From: Amylibacter marinus
GTDB taxonomy: Bacteria; Pseudomonadota; Alphaproteobacteria; Rhodobacterales; Rhodobacteraceae
DNA: 64,000 nucleotides
Assembly: GCF_030160015.1 (NCBI RefSeq)
Contig: NZ_BSNN01000007.1
Span: 1 to 64,000, forward strand
Direction of reading: 5' to 3'
The translations under genes were made by a program, and so were the position numbers. The notes beneath the pieces are model-generated. The model was not told where the DNA came from, ran no database searches, and saw nothing but the letters and a program-made list of their open reading frames with translations. Below are positions 1 through 8,190 of this stretch, in pieces; within the stretch, counting starts at the first letter, position 1; every line of letters starts with the position of its first letter.

Positions 1-2471
1 CTGGTGTGATCACCGGTGCGGTGACCAATACCAATGGTACTTTCACCAACCGTGGTGACATTCAGGGTGATGTGGATGTTGCAAACGGCTTGTTGAATAA
101 TAACCTAACAATTACAGGTGAGGTTGATAACAGCGGCACGTTTAACAACAATGCGGCTGGTGTGATCACCGGTGCGGTGACAAACACAACAGGTACATTC
201 ACCAACAGTGGTGACATTCAAGGTGATGTGGATGTGACTGCTGGTACATTTACCAACAACCTGACCATTACAGGTGAGGTTGATAACAGTGGCACGTTTA
301 ACAACAACGCGGCTGGTGTGATCACCGGCGCGGTGACAAACACAACAGGTACATTCACCAACAGTGGTGACATTCAGGGTGATGTGGATGTGACTGCTGG
401 TACATTTACCAACAACCTGACTATTACAGGTGAGGTTGATAACAGTGGCACGTTTAACAACAACGCGGCTGGTGTGATCACCGGTGCGGTGACCAATTCG
501 AATGGTACTTTCACCAACCGTGGTGACATTCAGGGTGATGTCGATGTTACGGCTGGTACATTTACCAACAACCTGACCATTACCGGTGCTGTAGAAAACA
601 ATAGCATTTTGAACAATGGTTCTGCTGGCGTGATCACGGGTAATGTAACCAATACTGCTGGTACTATGACCAATGATGGTGATATCCAGGGTGACGTTGC
701 TGTGGATGGTGGGACGTTTGACTTTAACGGAACGATGACTGGCAATTTGACCAATGACTCCACGACGTCTGCGACTGGCACGATCACTGGTATGGTCACA
801 AATAACAGTACTTTTACGGCAGATGGAGCGCTAACAGGTATCACAAGCTTTATCAACGCGGGCACTATGAATGTTACCTCTGGTACGACAACTGTTGGTA
901 CATTCAGTCAAACAGCGGGTTCTACATCTGTAGATTCAGGTGCGACATTGGCGTTTACGACGGGTACAGTTAGCGCGGGCTCTACGCTGAGCAACAGTGG
1001 CGCTGTTTCTGGCCCATTGACAAACAATGGCGTGCTCACGGCAACTGGTACTGCCGGCGACTTTACTGGCGCGGTGGTTTTGGCTAGCGGCTCAAGCATC
1101 GATCTACGTGGTAGTGCAGGGGGTACAAATGGTGTTGGCGATGCACTGACCTTCTCTGGTGGTACTTCTGGATCTGCGGATGTGTATTTGGATGTTGATC
1201 TGGCGACTGGTGCAGGTGGCCTTACCCAAAGTGATTATATTGACCTAGGCGGCAGCTCTACCGCTGATCTGGCCTTTACGGTGAATGATGTATCGTCTTC
1301 TTATGGTTTGCAGGATGATGCGATTGTTCTGGCCACGGATATCGGCAGCATGACCTATACGCTGACAGGTTTGCCTGTGGGTGGCTCGGTTCTGTATTCC
1401 GAGGAAATTCAAGGCAGTGATTTGGTGATTGTGAACAATGCCAACCCTGCGATTGGTGGTATTTCTGGTGGTCTGAGCTTGGTTCAATCCTTGCTGGGTA
1501 CCGTGATTAACCGCCCATCAAGTGCCAACGTATCTGCGGTGGCCTTTGATGATGAAGATGGCTGTAACACCGGTATCTGGACACGTGCCACGGGGGGTGT
1601 TGCGGAATCGACCAGCACCACACGCGTTGGATCGGGATCAACAGATACTACATTGGATGCCAAATATGGTGGTTTCCAAGCTGGCGCTGACTGGGGCTGT
1701 TCTGACAGCCGCTTTGGGGGCTGGAACATGGCCTTTGGTGGTGTTGGTGGGATCAACGTTGGGACAACATCTCAGGATGTGTTTGCCGGCGATGTTCTGA
1801 CCAGTGTGATCGACAATGACTTTAACCAAAGCTACGCAGGTGTATATCTAAGTGCGACGAAGAACGGTTATATCGTTGATTTCCAAGTGCGTGCCGAGAA
1901 AACCAAATATGAAATGAGCGAAACGGCCGTGGGCGGTGCGTTGATCGGGTTGAACGGGGTTGAATTTGACAGCTCTGCCACCACGGTTAGCGGTGCGGTT
2001 AGCCGCGCGATCTATAGCGAGCAGCTGGACATGACATTGGTTCCGGTTGGTGGTTTTGGGTATTCTCAAACCTCTACGGATGACATCAACTTTGCCAATG
2101 GCGAGCTGTTGGAAACGCCGGACCGTACCACTGTGATTGGTTTCGCAGGGATTTCCGCAGTAAAATCAAAAGTTGCCGATACCGGTGATGCGGCGACCAA
2201 CTACTTTGGTACCTTCACTGTTTACAATGATTTCTCTGATCCAACCAAGGCGACCTTTACGGATGCGTCATCTAACAGCCAAGATTTGGAAACAGATACA
2301 ATTGGTCTGTTTGGTGAGCTGAGCCTTGGTGTCGCCTATGTTAAATTGTTTGACGAAGGTGCTGGCCTAGGCAAGGCGCGTCAGATGAACCTGAGCGCGC
2401 GTATTGATGCGCGGGCGAATGCTGATGTGAAAAGCTATGGTTTAACATTGAATGCACGTTTGACATTCTAA
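1..2471 (+). CDS. Repeat-containing autotransporter adhesin, 5'-truncated by the window edge
   Basis: The frame is open to base 1, so the gene begins upstream; GTG at 6 is an internal Val codon. The N-terminal half is a Thr/Asn/Gly-rich passenger built of 52-residue repeats (GDIQGDVDV and NNLTITGEVDNSG are signature pieces), followed by degenerate repeats to about residue 350. This looks like a beta-helical stalk. The last 280-300 residues (from about base 1560, GIWTRATGG) resemble an autotransporter beta-domain and end in the terminal Phe (ARLTF) typical of outer-membrane barrels. The family role is type V secretion of a surface adhesin; that this one is an adhesin is inferred from the repeats. 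A strong terminator follows, separating it from the Tad-like cluster. Confidence 0.85.
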   Translation, partial: GVITGAVTNTNGTFTNRGDIQGDVDVANGLLNNNLTITGEVDNSGTFNNNAAGVITGAVTNTTGTFTNSGDIQGDVDVTAGTFTNNLTITGEVDNSGTFNNNAAGVITGAVTNTTGTFTNSGDIQGDVDVTAGTFTNNLTITGEVDNSGTFNNNAAGVITGAVTNSNGTFTNRGDIQGDVDVTAGTFTNNLTITGAVENNSILNNGSAGVITGNVTNTAGTMTNDGDIQGDVAVDGGTFDFNGTMTGNLTNDSTTSATGTITGMVTNNSTFTADGALTGITSFINAGTMNVTSGTTTVGTFSQTAGSTSVDSGATLAFTTGTVSAGSTLSNSGAVSGPLTNNGVLTATGTAGDFTGAVVLASGSSIDLRGSAGGTNGVGDALTFSGGTSGSADVYLDVDLATGAGGLTQSDYIDLGGSSTADLAFTVNDVSSSYGLQDDAIVLATDIGSMTYTLTGLPVGGSVLYSEEIQGSDLVIVNNANPAIGGISGGLSLVQSLLGTVINRPSSANVSAVAFDDEDGCNTGIWTRATGGVAESTSTTRVGSGSTDTTLDAKYGGFQAGADWGCSDSRFGGWNMAFGGVGGINVGTTSQDVFAGDVLTSVIDNDFNQSYAGVYLSATKNGYIVDFQVRAEKTKYEMSETAVGGALIGLNGVEFDSSATTVSGAVSRAIYSEQLDMTLVPVGGFGYSQTSTDDINFANGELLETPDRTTVIGFAGISAVKSKVADTGDAATNYFGTFTVYNDFSDPTKATFTDASSNSQDLETDTIGLFGELSLGVAYVKLFDEGAGLGKARQMNLSARIDARANADVKSYGLTLNARLTF
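6..785 (+). repeat. 156-bp coding tandem repeats
   Basis: GTGATCACCGG recurs at 6, 162, 318 and 474, and as the variant GTGATCACGGG at 630, exactly 156 bp (52 codons) apart. The first four units are near-identical and the fifth is degenerate. Since the frame is open upstream, the array probably continues to the left of the window. Confidence 0.95.
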
Positions 2472-2483
2472 TCTACCACTTAG

Positions 2484-2512
2484 AAAAGGGCGGGGGACTC
2501 TCTCGCCCTTTT
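2484..2512 (+). terminator. Rho-independent terminator after the autotransporter
   Basis: A perfect 9-bp stem (AAAAGGGCG at 2484-2492, CGCCCTTTT at 2504-2512) with an 11-nt loop runs into a T-tract, 13 bp after the stop codon. Confidence 0.9.
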
Positions 2513-2544
2513 TGCACGCGAGTACAATAATAATAAGAAAATGC

Positions 2545-2614
2545 TAGTAAATAGTGTGAAGTGCTGACGATCTAGGCCGGAAGTTGTATAAACAGTGAAA
2601 CTATTTACTATGAT
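2545..2614 (+). promoter_or_regulatory. Inverted repeat and possible promoter ahead of the Tad-like cluster
   Basis: TAGTAAATAGT (2545-2555) is repeated as its exact reverse complement at 2600-2610. The right arm overlaps a -10-like TATGAT (2609-2614); the best -35 candidate, TTGTAT at 2584, is weak and spaced 19 bp. This could be an operator with two sites flanking the promoter of the downstream run of genes. The repeat is seen directly; the function is inferred. Confidence 0.45.
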
Positions 2615-2667
2615 TTTGCAACGCTCGGCCCTAATATGACGCATCTACAACGGTAGGATTGATTAAT

Positions 2668-4785
2668 ATGTTGAGTAGATTTTTTTCAGAGAGACAGGAT
2701 TTCCGGTCTGTGGCTGTTGGTGCCATGGCTGGTTTTGCCATACTGCTATCTGCGCCGGTTTATGCCCAAGACGAGACAATTGAGGTCTCGTTTGTATTTC
2801 CCGAAGCGGCCAATATCCCCAGCTTTTCGGTGAAGGATTGTAATTTTGTAGCCCCTGCGGCCAATGGCGCGGAATTGGTATTTTCCTGCCCTGCGCAAAC
2901 AAAATTTGATGTAAGTTTCAAGAACTGGCAGACGGATAAACAGCAGGATTCAGTGGGGATTATGCAAATCCGCCCTAATACATTTGATTCTACCGTGCTG
3001 TTTGCGCCGATCTATGTGGTTTCTCAGTTTTTTGAGGATGACGCTGCTGCAGATGCAGGGATTGAGGCGCTAGAGGAAAATGCAAGGCCGCTGGTTAAGG
3101 CCGGCAAGGTTGATGTGGCGGCCACCAACGTAAGTGCTACGGGTGCTAAAACCGTGGTCGCAGCCGCCCCAGAAGAGCCAGCGCCCGCCCCGGTGGATAC
3201 AGAGGCGCAGATTGATGTGAATATCTCTTGGGATTCTGCTTATGGCTCGTTGTTGGTGAATTGGGAACATTTGGTTATTGAGAATGACGAGGCCAACGGC
3301 AAGATAAATGGGGTTTTGAAATGGGATCCCAGCATGCGCAGTAAGTTTGTGCTGTCTTCTAAGCGGTCTGAAAACTGTAGCGATATTTTCTCTATTTCCA
3401 AGTTGCAAGAAAACCCCAACGTTAGCTTTGAGTGTGAGCAGCAGATTATTTCGTTGCCGTTGGAATTGCCGTTGGTTGATACGCCCTGTAGCAAAATTGG
3501 CGAAGGTTCTGTGAGCTGTTTAACCGCAGGAGCGGGCAAAGGGGTTGCCTTGGATTTGCCGAACTGGAAATCCATACAGGTACCCGCCGCGGCGGCTGAT
3601 GTGACCGAGGCGGTGACATTGGCGCAATTGATGCCGGCCTTCCCTACTGATGTGGCTAGCAGCGAAATTCAGGCCCTGTCACAGGATCAATGTACCCCGC
3701 GCAAGGTCTCGCTAAGTCTTGCTGGTTATTGCATGGGCGACATCTGCGAAGATTTGGGCGAGCAGGCGGTGTTGATTGGTGGGTCTGGGTATCTGGCGGA
3801 TTTGGCCAGTGTTGGTTGGGATAAATCTAACCTGCCAACCGGGGCGAAATTGCGTTTGACCGAAATCACCAACGATGGTGTTCAAACATTGGGTGAGACC
3901 AGCGTTAGCTTCCCCACACCGTCGCAATCAATCACGTCGTTTTTCCGCAAGATGGCCGGTGGTGGTGATGGATCAGTACCCCTAAGTGTTAATGCAGATG
4001 GCGGCATTTATAAATTTGGCCGTGTGATGAAAGTATTCAAGGACAATGAATGTTCTGTTTCTGCGGGCACGAATTCATTGAATCTATCTAACCCTGGCAA
4101 TAGGGTGCCGGATGTTCCGCAGTGTAGTTTCTATCGTATTTTTGATGGTAACAGCCCGCGGTCTAGCTGTACGCGCATTGATTATGATGCGACGGCAAAG
4201 ACTGCCTCTGCTAATCTAGAGGTGGATGGCTGTGGCAAGCAGCGTTTGGTGGTATTGGTATCTGAGAATGAAACAATGAACGGGATTGTTGGTCAATCCA
4301 TTGTGTCGGCTCTGACCAATTTGGCATCTCGTTTGCATGGCGAAGAAAAATGTCTGCCGGTAGATATTGTTCGGGCATCGGGCGAAAAACGCGAAGTTCT
4401 TTTGTCTGCCGAGGATATTAAATTTGCCGAGGATACCAGCAAATTCCAAGCGGCGGTGACCATGAGTTTTGTAAACGGAAATAGTGAAATTTTGCGGGAC
4501 TTTGAATGGGTCAATCGCAAATGGGATCGCGGTTTGTCTGGCTTGATTGCGGTTGTGGATGGCGATAATGCCACCCCAACCAGCATGGTAGATTCGCCCG
4601 CATCAATGGCGTGGAAGATCGAAGACAAGTACCGCAGCGTGATTAATTTCGGCGCGTCCAAGAACTGTAACGTGTTTCAAGATGTGCTGTTGTATGACGC
4701 CTGCACCGAGGGTGACGCAGAAACATTCGAAGCGGTTCTAACAGAAAATATTGAACAAGGCTTGGCGCGACTACAAGCCGAGTAA
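2668..4785 (+). CDS. Secreted protein of unknown function, first gene of the Tad-like cluster
   Basis: A 705-residue protein with a signal peptide (hydrophobic GAMAGFAILLSAPVYA, likely cleaved before QDETIEV), so periplasmic or exported. It is Cys-containing, with many Asp/Val/Ser-rich beta-like stretches and an Ala/Pro/Glu linker near residues 165-175 (EEPAPAPV). No domain was recognised. ATG 2668 is chosen over TTG 2659 because AGGA at 2655-2658 gives 9-nt spacing to the ATG but none to the TTG. It lies just upstream of the vWA protein (15-bp gap) and is probably co-transcribed with it. By position it may be an extracytoplasmic part or substrate of the machine. Confidence 0.75.
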   Translation: MLSRFFSERQDFRSVAVGAMAGFAILLSAPVYAQDETIEVSFVFPEAANIPSFSVKDCNFVAPAANGAELVFSCPAQTKFDVSFKNWQTDKQQDSVGIMQIRPNTFDSTVLFAPIYVVSQFFEDDAAADAGIEALEENARPLVKAGKVDVAATNVSATGAKTVVAAAPEEPAPAPVDTEAQIDVNISWDSAYGSLLVNWEHLVIENDEANGKINGVLKWDPSMRSKFVLSSKRSENCSDIFSISKLQENPNVSFECEQQIISLPLELPLVDTPCSKIGEGSVSCLTAGAGKGVALDLPNWKSIQVPAAAADVTEAVTLAQLMPAFPTDVASSEIQALSQDQCTPRKVSLSLAGYCMGDICEDLGEQAVLIGGSGYLADLASVGWDKSNLPTGAKLRLTEITNDGVQTLGETSVSFPTPSQSITSFFRKMAGGGDGSVPLSVNADGGIYKFGRVMKVFKDNECSVSAGTNSLNLSNPGNRVPDVPQCSFYRIFDGNSPRSSCTRIDYDATAKTASANLEVDGCGKQRLVVLVSENETMNGIVGQSIVSALTNLASRLHGEEKCLPVDIVRASGEKREVLLSAEDIKFAEDTSKFQAAVTMSFVNGNSEILRDFEWVNRKWDRGLSGLIAVVDGDNATPTSMVDSPASMAWKIEDKYRSVINFGASKNCNVFQDVLLYDACTEGDAETFEAVLTENIEQGLARLQAE

Positions 4786-4800
4786 AAGACTAAGGGGTCA

Positions 4801-7365
4801 ATGGGAATGAAAAGTTACGGATTAAAGTCCATCAGAATGGCATTTAAAGCGGCCGCTGCCGTTGTGATCTGCGCATCATTTGGCACGGGCGCTCAGGCGA
4901 CAATTAATGGTTCGTGTTCCGGGTACGCACAGGATCCGAATGCGCTGGGGACATTCAACGCTGATGGTACAATCATCCGCAACGAACCCTTGCCGGTTCT
5001 GAACGATGGCGCCACGGTTTATGCCGAAGCGGATGCCAATAGTGCCAAGGTGATGAGTCTGTCATTTGGCGAGCGTTTCTTCATTGTGCGTTTCAAAGAT
5101 GATTTTTATCAGATTTCTAGCGACACCCGTTTAAACGTTGAAAAAGACACCATTGGCTGGGTAAAGGGCGAGGACATCCTGTGCCGCAACTTGCCGATCC
5201 TGAACAAAGATGGCATCGCGCGTAAATTTTATGTGCGTACCAAAGCGTCCTTCGTAGATGATGAGCAGGGTACAATTAAGCCAAAGGCTGGGCCTAAATC
5301 TGAAGAGTGTGCAAATATTAATGGCCGCTGTCGCGAGCTGTCACGCTTTACTCTTTATTTCGTATTCGCAATGGACGAAGCATCAGAGCGCGTGTTGTTG
5401 ATGGCACGTCCACGCAATGATGGTGATGCCCGCCTTATTGGTTGGGTCAGCATGAAGGATGGTTGGCTGTGGGATACGCGGTATGGATTGCGCCCCAAAG
5501 AGAACTTGGTTTTTGACGAAGGCAAGGGCGAGTGGGCCGCAGGCGAAGAGCGCCGCGCCTGCCTATATGAAACACTGGAAAAAGCCGAAGAGTTTGTGGG
5601 ATCAGACACATGTTTCGTGCCGATCCTTGGTGGTAACCGTTGGTTCAACTATGCGCTTCGCATTCCGGTATTCGAGCGTGTAACCCACGCAGGCCAAGAT
5701 TATTTCCGCGTTGCTATGCCGACATCTGGTGTTGGCTCAGAAGCGGCGGATGATGTTTTGTCTCAGGTTAATGGTTTGGACGAAGCGATTAAATTGCTGA
5801 AAAACCTTGGTAGCTTGGATGTATTCTTCTTGTTGGATGGTACGCAATCTATGCAACCGCATATCGATAGTTTGACCGGTGGCGTAGAGGGCACAGGGAT
5901 TTTGGCCTCTATTCAGGATGCTTTTGCGAATGACCCGCGTTTTGATGGTGTGAAGGTGCGCTATGGCTACCGTGTGTATCGCGATTGGTACGCCAGTGAA
6001 TATGGCATCGATGAAGGTGTTGGCGAAGGCATGCCGTTTGATTCAAACTGTGCGCCTACGGATGATGAGCTGAAGCTGAACCAAGAGCGTTTCAACGCTG
6101 AGGTGAAGCAGATTGATACTCAAAAATCTGGCAATGGCCCTCGCGATACAGACCATGAAGAGAACTTGATCATGGGTCTGGCGATTGCGGCGGATGATAT
6201 GACACCCTGTTCTGACAACGTGAAATTGTTGTTTGTTGTAGGTGATACGGGCTATGATCTGGAGACCCAGATTGAGCGCGGCACACCGCTAGAGGGTGAA
6301 GACGAAGTATTGGGCTATATGACCCAAGGGTTCTCTACCGAAGATGATCCAATCATCCCATTCTTTATCCAAGTACCAAAGGTTCAAACCGGTGCGAATT
6401 ATCTAGAAGCCTATGACAAGTTTACAAATCAGGGTAAGTTCTTCGTTCAGAAAATTGGCGAGCATTTCTCGGTTGGCCTAAAGGGCAACCCCGAGATCAA
6501 CATCGGCGAGCATTTCTATCAGATGTCTGATGCTGGTGGCGATGCGGGCCAAGAAGAGCTGGTGAATTATATTCTGGATCGCGTATCCAAATTTGGTGAC
6601 CAACGTCCGATCAACGAGGTGATTGCCGAGTTGCAGGGTGGGACGGCCTTGGTGAAGATCATTGATGCGCTGTCTAAATCATCTGGGTCTAAAAATTCGG
6701 TACCTGCGTTGCGTTTGGCCCAGATCGAAAAGCGGATTTGTGATGAATTGGGTAAGGCCTGTCAGGAACGTGTGTTCAACGATGTGACCGAGGGGTACAT
6801 TCCGGCCAACGGCGATGTGCAGACGGATATCTGGGTTGGTGGCGAAGAGTTCCGCGCATGGCGCTCTAAGCTAGAGCTGATCAAGGATACATCGGCCCTA
6901 TCACCCAAAGAGCTGTCCAGCGTGATTGTTAAGATGATGGTTGATGGTGTTAAAAACTCTACCGGTGATTTGTCACCCTCTGAGATGCGCATGCCGATCG
7001 CTGATTTCTTGAAATTGAAGCATGGTTTGCCAACGGGCGAGCAGACGCCTTTGCTGAACTATTCCATCAGCGATTTCATCTACAGTGGTGACGGCAGTGG
7101 ATCGGATGGCGAATTGATCGAGATTTGCGAATTGTACCGTGTGGCCCGCTGGCTGGAACGTCACCGCGAGATTTTCGATGCGGTGGATACCACAGAGGTG
7201 CCTGTGTTTACATTGGAAGACAGCTCTCAGGACTGTGACATGAAACATCCGACACCGGAATTGATCATGGGCGATCGCAAGTTGTTCCCTGAGGACACCA
7301 TGAGCTATCGTAAGGCACAATTGGACGACACCATCTTCTGGTTGCCCAACAAGTTCCTGCCGTAA
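4801..7365 (+). CDS. Secreted von Willebrand factor A (vWA) domain protein with N-terminal SH3-like region
   Basis: An 854-residue protein with a signal peptide (hydrophobic about residues 14-30, ending GAQA). Residues 50-130 resemble a bacterial SH3 domain (AKVMSLSFGERFFIVRF ... GWVKGEDILC), with another GWVSMKDGW-type segment near 215. A vWA-like domain starts near residue 340 (DVFFLLDGTQSMQPH); DGTQS fits the metal-binding MIDAS pattern DxTxS, and a later VVGDTGYD could supply another MIDAS loop. Such domains bind protein partners through a divalent metal and appear in pilus tip proteins and TadG relatives, so a tip or adhesive role is plausible. AAGGGG precedes the ATG. The C-terminal third was not recognised. 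Confidence 0.75.
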   Translation: MGMKSYGLKSIRMAFKAAAAVVICASFGTGAQATINGSCSGYAQDPNALGTFNADGTIIRNEPLPVLNDGATVYAEADANSAKVMSLSFGERFFIVRFKDDFYQISSDTRLNVEKDTIGWVKGEDILCRNLPILNKDGIARKFYVRTKASFVDDEQGTIKPKAGPKSEECANINGRCRELSRFTLYFVFAMDEASERVLLMARPRNDGDARLIGWVSMKDGWLWDTRYGLRPKENLVFDEGKGEWAAGEERRACLYETLEKAEEFVGSDTCFVPILGGNRWFNYALRIPVFERVTHAGQDYFRVAMPTSGVGSEAADDVLSQVNGLDEAIKLLKNLGSLDVFFLLDGTQSMQPHIDSLTGGVEGTGILASIQDAFANDPRFDGVKVRYGYRVYRDWYASEYGIDEGVGEGMPFDSNCAPTDDELKLNQERFNAEVKQIDTQKSGNGPRDTDHEENLIMGLAIAADDMTPCSDNVKLLFVVGDTGYDLETQIERGTPLEGEDEVLGYMTQGFSTEDDPIIPFFIQVPKVQTGANYLEAYDKFTNQGKFFVQKIGEHFSVGLKGNPEINIGEHFYQMSDAGGDAGQEELVNYILDRVSKFGDQRPINEVIAELQGGTALVKIIDALSKSSGSKNSVPALRLAQIEKRICDELGKACQERVFNDVTEGYIPANGDVQTDIWVGGEEFRAWRSKLELIKDTSALSPKELSSVIVKMMVDGVKNSTGDLSPSEMRMPIADFLKLKHGLPTGEQTPLLNYSISDFIYSGDGSGSDGELIEICELYRVARWLERHREIFDAVDTTEVPVFTLEDSSQDCDMKHPTPELIMGDRKLFPEDTMSYRKAQLDDTIFWLPNKFLP

Positions 7366-7386
7366 GACAGGGCAGGGGGACAGCCT

Positions 7387-8190
7387 ATGGCATGGGGGCC
7401 TAAAATAGAAAACGTTGACTTCGCGCGTGTAAATGCGCGCGGAGAGGTCAGCTTTAGCCTTGCGGTTGACAGCTTGGATATGCGCATCGGTGGCAGTGAT
7501 CTAAACCGCCTGCCGATTATGGGGCCAAGTGGCGCGGGTAAATCCACGCTGTTGAACCTGTTATCCGCCATCAGTTTTCCGATGAATCCAGATGCTAAGG
7601 TGATGTGGGAATTTCCTGACGGCTATACCTGTGAATGGGGATCCAAAGGGCCGGGGCGCGACATTCTGTTGAATCTACGGCGCAAGTATTTTGGCTATGC
7701 GTTTCAAACCGCCAGTCTTCAGCCTCAATTGACCATCAAAGAGAACCTGACCTTCGGGTTGGAAAATGCGGGCGTGCCCAGCAGCGTGGCCGCGGATGCG
7801 GCCTACGAGCAACTGGTCAAGGTTTTCGCAGGAAACGAGAAGCGTGCCACCGATATGTTGGGGCGTTATGATACCGAGGTATCAGGGGGGGAGCGTCAGC
7901 GCATTTCCCTGCTGCAGGCCTTTATTCGCAATCCCAATGTTCTGTTCGCCGATGAGCCAACAGGCAGTTTGGATAAGGGCACGCGTGGCGAGGTGATGGG
8001 CCTGTTGCGTGATTGGTTGGCAGAAAAGCCAGAAGAGCGCTTGCTGTTTTGGGTAACGCATCATGACAGTGATCCTAAGGATAATCATGCCAGCAAACGC
8101 CTTGTGGTGGCAGGTGGTGGCGCCGAATGGGAAGAAGAGGGTGCCGAGGGCTGGAAACAGGTGCCAAAATGGGAGGTGGGCAAATCATGA
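7387..8190 (+). CDS. ABC transporter ATPase, LolD/MacB type
   Basis: 267 residues with all ABC motifs: Walker A GPSGAGKST (K52), Q-loop GYAFQTASLQP, signature VSGGERQRISL, Walker B VLFADEPTGSLD and the switch His in WVTHH. The SGGERQR ... DEPTGSLD pattern is that of LolD, FtsE and MacB ATPases, which drive mechanotransmission rather than transport through the membrane. It overlaps the permease start by 4 nt (ATGA), so the two are a unit. A purine-rich AGGGGG precedes the start. The substrate is unknown; its place in the Tad-like cluster suggests it handles an envelope component of that machine. Confidence 0.9.
   Translation: MAWGPKIENVDFARVNARGEVSFSLAVDSLDMRIGGSDLNRLPIMGPSGAGKSTLLNLLSAISFPMNPDAKVMWEFPDGYTCEWGSKGPGRDILLNLRRKYFGYAFQTASLQPQLTIKENLTFGLENAGVPSSVAADAAYEQLVKVFAGNEKRATDMLGRYDTEVSGGERQRISLLQAFIRNPNVLFADEPTGSLDKGTRGEVMGLLRDWLAEKPEERLLFWVTHHDSDPKDNHASKRLVVAGGGAEWEEEGAEGWKQVPKWEVGKS

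Noticed and set aside
6-785. Regular direct repeats, considered as a CRISPR-like array
   Set aside because: The period is 156 bp with no spacers, and every unit translates in frame within one protein.
530-1099. Minus-strand ORFs inside the autotransporter
   Set aside because: They are shadows caused by the repeat composition and have no ribosome site or protein-like pattern.
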